Below are positions 29,559-39,917 of a stretch of DNA of 64,000 bases, one piece after another (position 1 is the first letter of the stretch; every line of letters starts with the position of its first letter). The stretch lies in contig JAOSJV010000001.1 in NCBI GenBank assembly GCA_027493935.1, positions 2,255,157 to 2,319,156 of the forward strand. The letters run 5' to 3'. Below the pieces are notes generated by a model. That model made no database searches. It worked only from the letters and a program-made list of their open reading frames with translations, and had not been told where the DNA came from. Origin of the DNA: Burkholderiales bacterium (GTDB taxonomy: Bacteria; Pseudomonadota; Gammaproteobacteria; Burkholderiales; SG8-39). The translations under genes and the position numbers were made by a program.

Positions 29559-29676
29559 CGAGGCAGGGAGCCACTCCGTGAATCCAAGCAACGCAAGACT
29601 CACCCATCGCGCGCTCGCCCCGGCGAGACAGGGCAAGACGGGCCCGCGGGGGGTCAGCGCCGTCCGGGCGCACGGC

Positions 29677-29710
29677 GACTCGCCACCTTACGCTCAAAGT
29701 GTTGCGGGTC
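29677..29710 (+). repeat. Palindromic repeat copy A
   Basis: GACTCGCCAC, then CTTACGCTCAAA, then an imperfect return arm GTGTTGCGGGTC. Copies B (40111) and C (53712) share the first ten bases exactly and the TACGC centre. This copy lies just past the 3' end of the catabolic operon. Confidence 0.6.
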
Positions 29711-29785
29711 GTACCCCGGTGCGCTCACAGCGATGCTCCCTCGACCCAGCATCGGATGCTTCGCGATTCGCCGGGACGATAGCTG

Positions 29786-30658
29786 TCAGAGCTCCAGTAA
29801 CGCGCGAGCACTGCGCGGAGTCGCGACGACGAGGCCAACCGACCCGATGATCGCAACCGCCCGCTCGACCAGCGCCGCGTTGCCCGGCGCGAGCTGGTCC
29901 TTCGCGAGATAGAGGTTGTCCTCGAGCCCGACTCGGACGTGGCCGCCCAGCAGCGCGGCCTGCGCCACCATCGGAAATTGATTCCGCGCGATGCCGAAGC
30001 CGGCCCACACGGCGTTCGGCGGCAGCTGGTCGCGCATGAGGAGCATCGTTTCGGGCGTGGCGGGCGCGCCCCAGGGGACGCCCAGGCAGAGCTGGAACAG
30101 CGGCGTCCCGCGGATCACGCCCTGCTCGCAGAGGTGGCGCGCGAGGCGGACGTGCCCCAGGTCGAAGACCTCGAGCTCCGGCTTCGCGCCGGCGTCCTGC
30201 ACGAGCGCGGCCATGCGCTCGATATGCGCCGGGACATTGAGGAACGCGTGCGAGCCGAAATTCATCGTGGCGACGTCCAGGCTGCAGATCTCGGGCTTGA
30301 GCCGCAGCACGTGTTCGACTCTCGCCTCTGGATGCGTGATCGTGCTCTCGCGGGTCGCCTGCCGCGGATCCTCGGCGCTCGGCGTGAAGCGCGCTCCTGC
30401 TCCCGTGGTCAGGTTGATGATGACATCGCTGCCGGCGTCGCGGATCCGCTCGACCACTTCCCGGTAATGCTCGAATCTCATGCTGGGGGCGCCAGTCTCG
30501 GGATCGCGCACGTGGATGTGCACGATGGAGGCGCCGGCCGCTCGCGCGGCGATCGCCTCATTGGCGATCGCCTCCGGCGTAATCGGCACCGCGGAGCTCA
30601 GCTTTGTGGTGTCGCCGGCGCCGGTCAGCGCACAGGTGATGATCACATCGCGGGTCAC
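29786..30658 (-). CDS. BKACE-family beta-keto acid cleavage enzyme
   Basis: The 290-residue (beta/alpha)8 enzyme of the DUF849 family has the zinc ligands in ASIVHIHVRDP (H-x-H) near residue 48 and the GTPLFQLCLG and GGHVRVGLEDN motifs. The founding member, 3-keto-5-aminohexanoate cleavage enzyme, condenses a beta-keto acid with acetyl-CoA to give acetoacetate and a CoA ester. Relatives accept various beta-keto acids. It is the last gene of the nitrilase-HyuAB-TRAP operon, 19 bases after dctM, so its substrate probably arises from the compound the transporter brings in. Confidence 0.88.
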   Translation of the reverse strand: MTRDVIITCALTGAGDTTKLSSAVPITPEAIANEAIAARAAGASIVHIHVRDPETGAPSMRFEHYREVVERIRDAGSDVIINLTTGAGARFTPSAEDPRQATRESTITHPEARVEHVLRLKPEICSLDVATMNFGSHAFLNVPAHIERMAALVQDAGAKPELEVFDLGHVRLARHLCEQGVIRGTPLFQLCLGVPWGAPATPETMLLMRDQLPPNAVWAGFGIARNQFPMVAQAALLGGHVRVGLEDNLYLAKDQLAPGNAALVERAVAIIGSVGLVVATPRSARALLEL

Positions 30659-30677
30659 ATGGGCTCCTGGGTGTCGG

Positions 30678-32002
30678 TCAGATCAGCACCAGCACGATAG
30701 AAGGGAAGACGATGATCGCGATGAGAACAAGCAGCATTACCATCACGAACGGAAAGGCGCCAAGGAAAATATCCGAGAGCGAGATCGCGTCCATGTTGAG
30801 CGTCGTCTTGATGACATAGACCGCCAGCCCGAGCGGCGGGGTCAGAATCCCGATCTCGGCGCCGATGACCGCCACGATTCCGAACCACACCAGGTTGGTG
30901 TCGAACGTCGTTACCACCGGTACGAAAAAGCGGCACCGTGATCAGCATCGTCGATGCGGCATCGAGCATCGTACCGAGGACAAGCAGTACGATGACGAAG
31001 ACGGCGATGACGACCCCGGGGCTGGTACCTATTTCAGCAATCCAGTCACCGAGCTCGGTCGGCATGCCCGTTACCCCGAGCATTCGGCTGTACATGGTGG
31101 CCGCGATGATGAGGAAACAGATCGAGGCCGTGATCTGACCGGTCTCGACCAGCACCTGCCAGAGCGTGGCCCAGTCGAGCTTGCGCTTGGCCATCGCGAG
31201 CACCAGCGCGCCAAGCGCGCCGACCGCAGCCGACTCGGTCGGGGTAAAGAACCCGCCATAGATCCCGCCGAGGACGAGCGCAATGAGGGCAATGATGGGA
31301 AGCAGCCTCGACGCCATTTGCCAGATGGAGAGCAGCACCGCGTCTGGCGACTCGCGTATGTCGGCTCGGCTTGGACCACCCACGTAGGCCGGGGCAAAGC
31401 GCGCCATCACGACGATGGCGATCGCAAAGCAAGTCGCAAGCAGTATTCCCGGTACGACCCCGGCGAGGAACATGTCGCCGACCGACTGGTCGGTCAGCAC
31501 GGCGTAAAGGATGAGGAGAATGCTCGGCGGGATCAGCATGCCAAGGACCGAGCTGCCGGCCACCACGCCCACGGAGAAGCGCGGGCGGTACCCGAAGCGC
31601 AGCATCTCGGGGACCGCCACGCGAGTGAACACTGCCGCCGAGGCGACGCTCACGCCGGTGATCGCCGCGAACACCGCGTTCGCGGCCACCGTGGCCACCC
31701 CCCAATCCGCCGCGTACCTTGCGGAAGACCTGGTTCGCGACCTGGAAGGCGTCGCCGCCGAAGCCGCAGACGTTGACGAGCAGCCCCATCAGCACGAAGA
31801 GCGGGATAACGGCGAAGATGTAGCTCGCGATGCCGTCGGAGGCAGCGAGAACGAGCAGGCTCATCGCCGCCGTGGCGTTGCCCTTGGCGGCCCAGACGCC
31901 GAAGAACGACACCAGCGTCAGGACCACCGCGACGTGCATGCCGAGGTAGATCAACACCAGGATGGCGGCGATGGAAACCAGGCCGATTCCCAGCGCTTCC
32001 AT
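30678..32002 (-). CDS. dctM: TRAP transporter large permease DctM (two frameshifts)
   Basis: The restored 440-residue membrane protein with 11-12 hydrophobic segments is the DctM/SiaM channel subunit that uses the sodium gradient. Landmarks include LIYLGMHVAVVL at the start, FGYRPRFSVGVVAGSSVLGM and LIPPSILLILYAVLTD in the middle, and LTPPLGLAVYVIK at the end. The frame is lost at the run of six C (31698-31703) and again at five A (30925-30929); changing each run by one base restores the family sequence. I treat these as sequence errors. It is 8 bases downstream of dctQ. Confidence 0.88.
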
Positions 32003-32010
32003 GGCGCGTC

Positions 32011-32600
32011 TCAGCGAGCGGCAACGGAGCCGGGCTGCGCGCTACCCGGCATCCCGCGCAGATCGCGCCACGCCATGACGAGGAACTGCGCGGCGGTGAC
32101 GGCGCACCCGAGAACGATCGCAAGCTCGACCGGCCAGCGCGGCGCGACGAACACGCCGCGGTGGCCGAAGTACTCGCCCTGGGACACCGCCTCGATGAGG
32201 CGCGGCACCTCGCCCGCGAGAATGAGGCCCATCAGCACTGCGCCGGTCAGGTGGAACGCCGCGCTCAGCGCGCACCCGAAGCGCGGGTAGCGCCGCACGA
32301 TCCGCGTGTAGAACGGGTCCGACCGCGTGAAGCGGCCGCCCGCGAGCGCCTGGCCGAGCTGCAGGTAGACGATCGCCACTACCCCCATCTGGACCATCTC
32401 GGGCACGCCGGGCACCGGCGAATTGAACAATGCGCGCCCGATGACGTCGCTGTTGATCAGCAGCATGAGAGCAAATATGCCCAACGTGCCGAGCGCGCCG
32501 AGCCCCATCACCAGCTTCGAGAAATAGGCGCCGGGGGAGCGGCCCTGCGGCGACTCCCCGACCTGCCAACCGAGTCCCCGTCGCGCAAGGGCTCGGCCAT
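32011..32600 (-). CDS. dctQ: TRAP transporter small permease DctQ (one frameshift near the start)
   Basis: The four-helix small permease runs from about FSKLVMGLGALGTLG through NSDVIGRALF and GVPEMVQMGVVAIVYL to the end at 32011. The best start is ATG 32600 with AAGGAG 8 nt upstream, giving MAEPLRDGDSVG. That frame joins the family frame only if one base is changed in the five-G run at 32533-32537. It lies 5 bases after dctP and 8 before dctM. It bridges the binding protein and DctM. Confidence 0.8.
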
Positions 32601-32605
32601 TCAGA

Positions 32606-33691
32606 TCACTCCTTGTCCCAGTTACGCAGGATCGGCTGATTGTTCTTGCGCATCGTGTCCATGTACGCGCCCAGCACGGCGCGCGCGGGCAGACCGTCCT
32701 TCTCGAGGCTATCGGCCCATTCCTTCCCGATGTTCGGCAGAGCAGCGGCCCATTGCTTGCGTTGCTCCGGCGTGAGCTTGACGAGTTTGCCGCCGTTCGC
32801 CACGAATTTCTCGACGCTCGCGGCGGATACTTTGTCGACATACCTGGCGAGCTCGGCGCCATAGCCGATCGCCACTTCCGCGAGCGCCGCCTTCACCTCT
32901 GGTGGCAGTTTCGCCCAGGTGTCCTTGTTCGCGGAGAGCGCGATCGAGTTGGCGGCGCCGAGATCGGCCACGACGTAGTACGGGGCAACCTCGTACACCT
33001 TGAAGTTCACCGCGGCCTCGGCCCAGATTACCCACCCGTCGGCGACGCCGGTCTTGAGGTTGTTGTACATCTCCACGAGGTTACTCGCGACACCGGTCGC
33101 CCCCAGGCCCTCCAGGTAGCGGAGATTCGGCCCGGCGCCGCCGATCTTCATCCCCTTGAAGTCGCTCAGGCTCTTGATCGGCTTGCTGGTGGCAACCTGG
33201 TAGTTGTCGACCGTGCCGAGGGTCGTCAGGAACACCTGGTTGTACTTACCCCAGCCGTCCTTCATCGGCGGGAACTTGTCGGTAAGCTCGTTCACGGTAC
33301 GCACGACGAGGCCGATATCGGTTGTGACGAAGGGAGTCGCATAGGCGACGCCGTAGAGCGGCAGCTTGTCGGGATGGAACACCGTCTGGATCATGCCGAT
33401 GTCCGCGAGACCCTTCTGCACCGCGTCGAGCTCGCCGGCGGGCTTGGCGATCGTGCCGCTGAACCCTTCGTTCCACCTGATTCGGTAGGCGTCAGTCTTC
33501 GCCAATCGCTTCGCCACCTCGGGCACGTAGTATTCCTTGAACACTTTGACCCAGGCAGCGACCGGCGCATAGCCGGAAACGACGGTCAGGTTGATCGTCT
33601 GCGCTGCGCCCGCCTGCGTGTGCACCGCCATGCCCATCGCCGTGGCCAGCAACCCGCTGTACAGCCTCGATCTGAAATTCCTACGCATCAT
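32606..33691 (-). CDS. dctP: TRAP transporter periplasmic solute-binding protein DctP
   Basis: The 361-residue protein has a signal peptide (about residues 1-30, LLATAMGMAVHTQAGA). Family hallmarks are GLADIGMIQTVFHPDKLPLY, the DFKGMKIGGAGPN strand, then LVEMYNNLKTGVADGWV. ATG ATG at 33691/33688 follows GGAGAGGAGCC. It captures an organic acid or related anion for DctQM. The substrate cannot be read from sequence; the neighbouring hydantoinase-like and nitrilase genes suggest a nitrogen-containing carboxylate. The gene is intact. Confidence 0.92.
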   Translation of the reverse strand: MMRRNFRSRLYSGLLATAMGMAVHTQAGAAQTINLTVVSGYAPVAAWVKVFKEYYVPEVAKRLAKTDAYRIRWNEGFSGTIAKPAGELDAVQKGLADIGMIQTVFHPDKLPLYGVAYATPFVTTDIGLVVRTVNELTDKFPPMKDGWGKYNQVFLTTLGTVDNYQVATSKPIKSLSDFKGMKIGGAGPNLRYLEGLGATGVASNLVEMYNNLKTGVADGWVIWAEAAVNFKVYEVAPYYVVADLGAANSIALSANKDTWAKLPPEVKAALAEVAIGYGAELARYVDKVSAASVEKFVANGGKLVKLTPEQRKQWAAALPNIGKEWADSLEKDGLPARAVLGAYMDTMRKNNQPILRNWDKE

Positions 33692-33786
33692 GGCTCCTCT
33701 CCTCTTCTCCACACGGTGGTGTGGTCCCTTGCGCCCCCGCGGGGCGCCTGCTTCATTGCAACGCTCCTCGATGGGAATCGTCCGTC

Positions 33787-35524
33787 TCAAGATCCCCGCA
33801 GCTTCGTGGTCTCCCGTAGGTCGATTTCTCCCGTTTTCTCGTCGATCGCGACCCGGTAGACGCTGCGCGCCGCCTCCGGCGACACCAGGCCATTCCTCAC
33901 GTCCTCGGCCACGCGCGCCGGGTCGCGGCGCTCCGGCCGGCCCACGCCCGCGCCACCGCCGGTCTCCATCACCAGGCGGTCGCCCGGCTCGGCCCACACC
34001 AGCCGCTTCGACGGCACCGGGATCTCGCGGTCGCCGCGCACGAGATAGGTCCGCGAGGGCGGCGAGTCGTGCCCGCCCTGCAGGCCGCGGCCGACCATGA
34101 CGTCGCCGTCGGACTGCCCCGAGGCGACGCCCGCGCGGCTCCCGGCGTTCCGCATCACCCAGCGATACCCGGCCCCGCCGCGAAACTCGCCCGCGCCCAT
34201 CGAGTCGCGCGCGTACTCGAGGCTCTCGACTTCCCACGGGAAGCGGATCTCGGCCTCCTCGACGTTGCTGCGCGACATCAGGCCGAGCGAGATCAGGAGG
34301 TTCAACCCCGAATCGCCGTCGTGGCCCGACACCGCGCCGCTGCCACCGTTGCCGTCGAAGTAGGTCCGCACGTAGTGCTCGCCGCTCCGCGGATCGACGC
34401 CGAAGATGTAGCAGCCGCGGTGCCGGCCCCACGGCGCCACCGCCCGCTCCGGGACCGCCTGCGCCATCGCCTCCAGCACCGCCTCGACCACCGCGTTCAC
34501 CGTCGCGTGCATCCCGCCGACGGTGGCCGGGTACTCCGCGCTCACGACGAGGCCCGGTCGCGCGGTCACGCTCACCGGACGGAAGGCGCCCTCGTTCAGG
34601 AAGTCCGCGAGCGACGGGTCGAGGCACATGAAGATCGCCTGCAGGCTTGCCGCATACGAGCTCGCGAAGCCGCAGTTCACGAAGCCGGGCCGCTGCGCGT
34701 CGCTCTCCGAGAGATCGATCTCGAGCTGGTCGCCGTTCGCCTTCACCTTCGCGCGGATCGTCACCGGCTCGCCGTGCACGGTGCCGTCGTCGTCCATCGC
34801 CGCGGCGCCGCGGAACTCGCCGCGCGGGATCCGGCGGATCGCCTCGCGCATCGAGGTCTCGGTGCGCGCGATCATCTCGTCCAGGCACTGGTCCACGGTG
34901 CCCTCGCCGCGCTTGTGGAGCAGCTCGCCGAGGCGGCGGTCGCAGAGCTCGGCAGCCGCGATCATCGACGCGTTGTCCATGCGCACCCCGTCGGGCAGGC
35001 GCACGTTGTGGAAGATGAGCTTCATGAGCTCGCGGTTCTCAACCCCGCGCTCGCGGATCTTCATCGGCGGGATGCACAGCCCCTCGGCGATGATGTCGTG
35101 CGCGTTCGGGAAGTAGCCGCCGGGGAACATCCCCGGTGTCCTGCTGGTGCCCGCGCACCAGGCAGAAGAACTTGAGCTTGCCGTGGTAGAAGATCGGCCG
35201 GATGAAGCCCCAGTCGGGCAGGTGGTTGTTGTGGCCGCCGTGGTAAGGGTCGTTGGTGAGGAAGATGTCGCCGGGATGGATGTCGCGCTCGTACTGCTCC
35301 ATGATCGAGCGGATCGCGAACGGCGCGCTGAAGGCCTGGATCGGCAGCGCGCGGCCGATCGCGAGCGTGCGCCCGGCGGTGTCCCAGATGCCGACCGAGA
35401 GGTCGTGCTGCTGCCCGATGAGGTAGCTCCGCGCGGTGCGCTCGACGAGGTAGGCCATCTCGTCGCACACCCGCTGCAGGTAGTACCAGACTCCGCTCAG
35501 CGTGATCGGATCGGCGCCGCTCAT
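33787..35524 (-). CDS. hyuB: HyuB-type hydantoinase/oxoprolinase beta subunit (one frameshift)
   Basis: The restored 578-residue subunit of the N-methylhydantoinase / acetophenone carboxylase / caprolactamase family has ATG 35524 (MSGADPITLSGVWYYLQ), TNDPYHGGHNNHLPD near residue 90 and DLSESDAQRPGFVNCGF near 290, and closes with METGGGAGVGRP. The frame changes at the C4 run 35131-35134. HyuB works with HyuA to open or carboxylate a cyclic amide or ketone in an ATP-dependent way. It is 13 bases downstream of hyuA. Confidence 0.88.
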
Positions 35525-35537
35525 ATCGGTGTCCTCG

Positions 35538-37589
35538 CTATGCCGCCACCCGCTCGAGGTGGTAGTTGCGCCACCGGTCCATCGTGCAGACGTAACGCGC
35601 CGGCACGTAAATGGTCGTGGTGGCCTCCTCGATGAGGCCCGGACCCTCGAGCCGGTCGCCCGGCTCGAAGCGCGCGCCGTCGAACACCGGTACCGAGCGC
35701 CGCGCGCCATCGACGAGGCAGGGGCGCTCGTCGGTGCTGCGCGGCCGCTTCTCGGTGCCCTCGGCGTAGGTCGGCAGCCGCAGGTCGGAGACGCAGCTCG
35801 CGCGCAGCCGGAACGTGAGGAACTCGACCCGCTCGTGCTCCATGCTGAAGGTGTACACGCGACGGTGCACGTCGTGGAAGCGGCGCACGATCGTCTCGAT
35901 GTCCCCGGCCGCGAGATCTCCTTCCGGCACGTCGACCTCGACCTCGTGGAACTGCTTCACGTAGCGCATGTCCACGGTCCGGCGCAGAGCGATCGACCCG
36001 CTCGCGACGCCCTGCTCGACGAGGTGCGTGGTCGCTTCGCGCTCGAGCTCGCCGTAGATGCCCGCGAGCGTCTCCGCGGTGAGGTCGGACTCGGTGCACG
36101 GGAAGCTTCGCGCCGCCTCGACGCCGCGGTCGCACGACAGGATCCCGAAGGCGCTGTAGACGCCGGCATACGACGGCACGACGATGTGGTCGAGGCCGAC
36201 CCGCTCGGCGATGGCGGCGGCGTGGATCGCGCCGGCGCCGCCGCCCGCCACCAGGACGAAATCGCGCGGATCGATGCCGCGCTGCGTCGTGAGGCGGATG
36301 ATGCCGTTCGCCATCACCTCGTTCACGGTCTCGTAGATCGCCGCCGCGGTCCGGTCGGCGTCAAGCCCGATCGCCTCCCCGACGCGCCGGATCGCAACCT
36401 CGCTCGCCTTGCGATCGAGGCTGCGGTCGCCCCACCGGAACGTGGACGGCGCGAGAAAGCCCATCACCAGATTCGCGTCGGTGACCGTCGGCTCGACGCC
36501 GCCTGCGCCGTAGCAGGCCGGGCCGGGGACCGCGCCCGCGCTCTGCGGCCCGACGCGCAGCAGCTGCCGCTTGTCCACCCACGCGATGCTGCCGCCGCCC
36601 GCGCCGATGCTCTCGCTGTCGATCGACTTCACCGCGACGCGATGCCCGTCTATCCACACGTCGGAGGTCGTCTTGATCTGCCCGTCGCGGATCAGGCACA
36701 CGTCGAAGCTCGTGCCGCCCATGTCGACCGAAATCACATTCGGCAGTTCGAGCGCCCGGCTGATGTAAAGCGCCGCGTTCGCCGATCCGGCCGGCCCCGA
36801 GCCGAGCAGATGCACCGCCCGGCTCGAGCAGTACGCGGGCGACTCGAGCAGCCCGCCGCCCGTCATCAGCATCACGTGGCCTCGGAACCCGCTCTCGCCC
36901 AGCTTGCGCTCGAGGGTGTTCAAGTGATTGGCGAGCTTCGGCGCGACGTAGGCGTTGATGACGGTGGTGCTGAACCGCTCGTACTCGCGCCAGATCGGCA
37001 GCACCTCGGACGACAGAGAGACGGCGATGCCGGGCAGGAACTTGGTCGCGAGCTCCCCGGCCACGCGCTCGTTGCCCGGGTTGAGATACGAGTAGAGGAA
37101 GCAGACCGCGACCGACTCGACGCCCTGCGCGCGAAACTCCGCCGCCGCGACCTCGACGTCCCTCCGCTCGGTCGGCTGCAGCACTTCGCCCGTGTAGCGC
37201 GTGCGCTCGCCGACGCCGAGCCGCAGGTGGCGCGGGACGAGGGGCTCGTACGGCGGAATGAACACGTTGTAGAGGGACTCGGCCTTGATGCCGCGACGTG
37301 TCTCGATCACGTCGCGGAAGCCCTCGGTCGTGAGCATCCCGACCTTCGCGCCGGTGCGCGTGAGCACGGTGTTGAGCGCCGCGGTCGTGCCCTGGAGGAC
37401 GAGCGGCAGCTCGCCGAGGAACTCGGACACCGGCTTGCCGAAGAGCGCCGCCGCATGCGCGAGGGCGTCGAGCAGCCCACGCTCGAGATCCGGCGGTGTG
37501 CTCGGCACCTTCAGGCTGAGCAGCCTGCCCTCGTCGAAGACGATGCAGTCGGTGAACGTCCCGCCGATGTCGATCGCGGCGACCCTCAC
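35538..37589 (-). CDS. hyuA: HyuA-type hydantoinase/oxoprolinase alpha subunit
   Basis: The 683-residue, unbroken ATPase subunit starts at GTG 37589 and overlaps the nitrilase stop as GTGA. The N-terminus AAIDIGGTFTDCIVFDEG is the actin-like ATP-binding motif of the family. VDMGGTSFDVCLIRDG and ESIGAGGGSIAWVD follow near residues 290 and 325. It partners with HyuB. Candidate reactions for the pair are hydantoin, lactam or 5-oxoproline hydrolysis, or ketone carboxylation. The absence of a third small subunit argues against acetone carboxylase. Confidence 0.9.
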   Translation of the reverse strand: MRVAAIDIGGTFTDCIVFDEGRLLSLKVPSTPPDLERGLLDALAHAAALFGKPVSEFLGELPLVLQGTTAALNTVLTRTGAKVGMLTTEGFRDVIETRRGIKAESLYNVFIPPYEPLVPRHLRLGVGERTRYTGEVLQPTERRDVEVAAAEFRAQGVESVAVCFLYSYLNPGNERVAGELATKFLPGIAVSLSSEVLPIWREYERFSTTVINAYVAPKLANHLNTLERKLGESGFRGHVMLMTGGGLLESPAYCSSRAVHLLGSGPAGSANAALYISRALELPNVISVDMGGTSFDVCLIRDGQIKTTSDVWIDGHRVAVKSIDSESIGAGGGSIAWVDKRQLLRVGPQSAGAVPGPACYGAGGVEPTVTDANLVMGFLAPSTFRWGDRSLDRKASEVAIRRVGEAIGLDADRTAAAIYETVNEVMANGIIRLTTQRGIDPRDFVLVAGGGAGAIHAAAIAERVGLDHIVVPSYAGVYSAFGILSCDRGVEAARSFPCTESDLTAETLAGIYGELEREATTHLVEQGVASGSIALRRTVDMRYVKQFHEVEVDVPEGDLAAGDIETIVRRFHDVHRRVYTFSMEHERVEFLTFRLRASCVSDLRLPTYAEGTEKRPRSTDERPCLVDGARRSVPVFDGARFEPGDRLEGPGLIEEATTTIYVPARYVCTMDRWRNYHLERVAA

Positions 37590-38646
37590 GCGCCTGAGCC
37601 CTTCGCCCCGACCGCGGCCTCGGCTCGCGCGCCGGCGCGCGCGGCCGCTCGCGCCTCCTCGCCTGCTTCGGACGTCGGCCACGCGGCTGCGGCGCGGCTC
37701 GATGCCTGCACCAGCCGCTCGGCGGGCTCGCCGTGCACGAGGAGCTGGAAGACGTCCGGCCGCGAGTAGTGTCCACCGACGTCGCACACCGCCTTCGCCT
37801 TCAGCACCGCCTCGAGCGAGCCGCGCGCAGTGAGGATCGTCTCGCCCTCCGCGGGACCGGCGATCACCTCGCCGCGCGGATCGATGATGTAGCTGTCGCC
37901 CGAGTGGTGGAACGCGCTCAAGTCGCGGTAGCGCTCCGGCGTATCCTCGGGCCGGCGCATGCCGCCGACGGCGATGACGTAGCAGCCCGCCTGCGAGGCG
38001 AACGCGCGCGAGAGCAGGAGCTGACGCGGCCACAGCGGCACGCCGCCCGGTGGCGCGGGCGGCTCGCGCCCGGGCCAGGCGGCCACGTGGATCTGCGTGC
38101 CCTGCGCCATGAGCGCGTAGCCGGGAAGCACCATGTTGTGCTCCCAGCAGTTGAGGCCCGAGATCCGTCCGTAGGATCGCTCGTAAGGATGCAGCCCGGC
38201 GGCGTCGCCTCGCCCCAGATCGTCCGCTCGACGCAGGTGGGCTTGAGCTTGCGATGCCGGCCGAGGATCTTGCCCTCGCGGCCGATGAAGAGGAGCGTGC
38301 AGTAGACCGTGCCGCGCGTGGCGCTATCGAGCTCGACAACGCCGATCGCCACGTCGATGCCGGCGCGCTTCGCCGCCGCGCACAGCCGATCGGTCGCCGG
38401 GCTCGGGATCTCGACTGCGTTCGCGAGGTACTCCGCGGCGGCCTTCCACCACTTCTCGCCCGGCGTGGTGAAGGTCCAGAACGGATAGCCCCCGAGCCAC
38501 ACCTCGCCGAAGGCGGCGAGCGTCGCGCCCTGATCGGCCGCCTGCCCGATCAGCCGGCAGGCCTTCTCGGTGCATGCGTCGCGGTCGAAGAGAATCGGCG
38601 CCGCCTGCACGGCGGCAAGCGTAAATTCGGCGTAGTCGGTCGCCAT
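37586..38646 (-). CDS. Nitrilase / carbon-nitrogen hydrolase (one frameshift)
   Basis: The restored 353-residue protein has the nitrilase triad: Glu in AAFGEVWLGGYPFW near residue 48, Lys in HRKLKPTCVER near 130, Cys in ISGLNCWEHNM near 164. It converts a nitrile to the acid plus ammonia, or hydrolyses a related amide. The frame changes between them at the C4 run 38213-38216; the corrected join reads HPYERSYGRISGLN. The C-terminal 40 residues are Ala/Arg-rich and may be a tail. It is the first structural gene after the GntR regulator. Confidence 0.88.
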
Positions 38647-38695
38647 CTCCCTCCTCCTTCGTCGTCCGCCTCGACCGACGGGCGACGTTCGTCGC

Positions 38696-39463
38696 TCAGA
38701 GCACCTCGGCCTCCAGGCCTCCCGGCGCTTCATTCCGCGCCGCGCGCTTGGGCACCCACTCGCGCGCGAGCTGATGCCGCCGCCGGAAGCGGTCCGCGCG
38801 ATACCAGGCCTTGGCGAACTCCACCGGCTGCCCGTCCACGCCGAAGTAGACGACCTCGAGCACGAGAAGTGGCGCGCCCGGAGCAACCTGCAGCCGCTGC
38901 GCCATCCGCCGGTCGGCGACCTCGGCCGAGATCTCCTCGACGCCGCGCGGGATCGGGATGCCGAGCTTCTGCTCGATCACGTCGAGCAGCATGCGCACCT
39001 TGAGATCGTCGCGCGTGAGCTGGCGGCCGATCTCGGACGCGACGAACGCCTCGAGGAAGTAGATCGGCGCGCCCGCGCGGCAGCGGATGCTGCGCAGCCG
39101 GTGAAGCTCGTGCGTCGACGGGACGCCGAGCCGGCCGGCGGCCGCAGGCGACTGCGCCGGCTTCCACTCGAACCACTCCGGCACTGTCTCCGCCCCGAGC
39201 TGCAGCACGTCGTCGAGCGAGCTCGCGGTCCACACGGTGGTCTCGGGCCGGCTCGCGACGAACGTTCCGCGCCGGGGATAGCGCTCGATCAGGCCCTCGT
39301 GGCGCAAGAGGTCGAGCGCCTTGCGGACCGTCGCGCGGCTCACGTCGTGCGCGTGCATGAGCTCCGACTCGGTCGGCAGTTTCTGCTCGCCCCCGGCGCG
39401 CCCCGCGGAGATCTCCCGCAGGAGCGAGTCCCGGACGCGCATGTAGAGCGGCGAGGGCTTCAT
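38696..39463 (-). CDS. GntR-family (HutC/UTRA) transcriptional regulator
   Basis: This 255-residue protein has an N-terminal winged helix (ESELMHAHDVSRATVRKALD, residues 32-51) and a C-terminal UTRA ligand-binding domain (PIYFLEAFVASEIGR; PLLVLEVVYFGVDGQPVEF). It is the first gene of the minus-strand unit with nitrilase, hyuA, hyuB, dctPQM and BKACE (gaps 49, -4, 13, 95, 5, 8 and 19 bases), so it most likely senses the substrate and controls itself and the operon through the palindrome at 39478-39493. Confidence 0.9.
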   Translation of the reverse strand: MKPSPLYMRVRDSLLREISAGRAGGEQKLPTESELMHAHDVSRATVRKALDLLRHEGLIERYPRRGTFVASRPETTVWTASSLDDVLQLGAETVPEWFEWKPAQSPAAAGRLGVPSTHELHRLRSIRCRAGAPIYFLEAFVASEIGRQLTRDDLKVRMLLDVIEQKLGIPIPRGVEEISAEVADRRMAQRLQVAPGAPLLVLEVVYFGVDGQPVEFAKAWYRADRFRRRHQLAREWVPKRAARNEAPGGLEAEVL

Positions 39464-39477
39464 GGCCGGGGACGATA

Positions 39478-39493
39478 ATTTGTACGTATAAAT
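39478..39493 (-). promoter_or_regulatory. GntR operator palindrome
   Basis: ATTTGTAC-GTATAAAT is an inverted repeat (14 of 16 positions symmetric) 14 bp upstream of the regulator start, in an AT-rich patch that stands out in this GC-rich region. Confidence 0.65.
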
Positions 39494-39671
39494 ATGTCAA
39501 TACAGCCGGCGATAACCAGCCGGGCGAACGGCAGCGGCGGGGATAACTCCGCCGCCGTACGACGTGCAATTTCAGTTGGTTACCGCTCCCGGAGCCCACC
39601 GGCAGCGACAGCCGGCGCATCAGCGTCCGCGCCCGTTCGGGGTGCGCAGAATGGCGATTCAGGACTTGGCG

Positions 39672-39917
39672 ATGACCCGAGACGAGCTGCCACAGCGCAT
39701 TTGGATCGACCCCGCGTGATGCGGAGGGCGCACATGCATCCGCGGACACCGCATCTGGGTATCGCTCGTGCTCGATCTCCTCGCCTCGGGCTCGACCATC
39801 GAGGAGATCGTTCGCGAGTACGGCATCACGCCGGAAGACGTCCAGGCGTGCATCGCGTACGGCTCCGAGATGGCGGGTGAACGGTACGTGCCGGTGCCGC
39901 TGGACGCGGAGGCGTGA
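39672..39917 (+). pseudogene. DUF433 antitoxin-like gene with in-frame TGA
   Basis: The 82-codon frame reads MTRDELPQRIWIDPA, then TGA (39717-39719), then CGGRTCIRGHRIWVSLVLDL to the end EERYVPVPLDAEA-like tail and a stop at 39915. DUF433 proteins have an uninterrupted DP(x)CGG(R/K)PCIRG motif here, so the TGA replaces one variable residue. Such proteins pair with DUF5615 PIN-like toxins, and a remnant of one follows. Confidence 0.7.
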
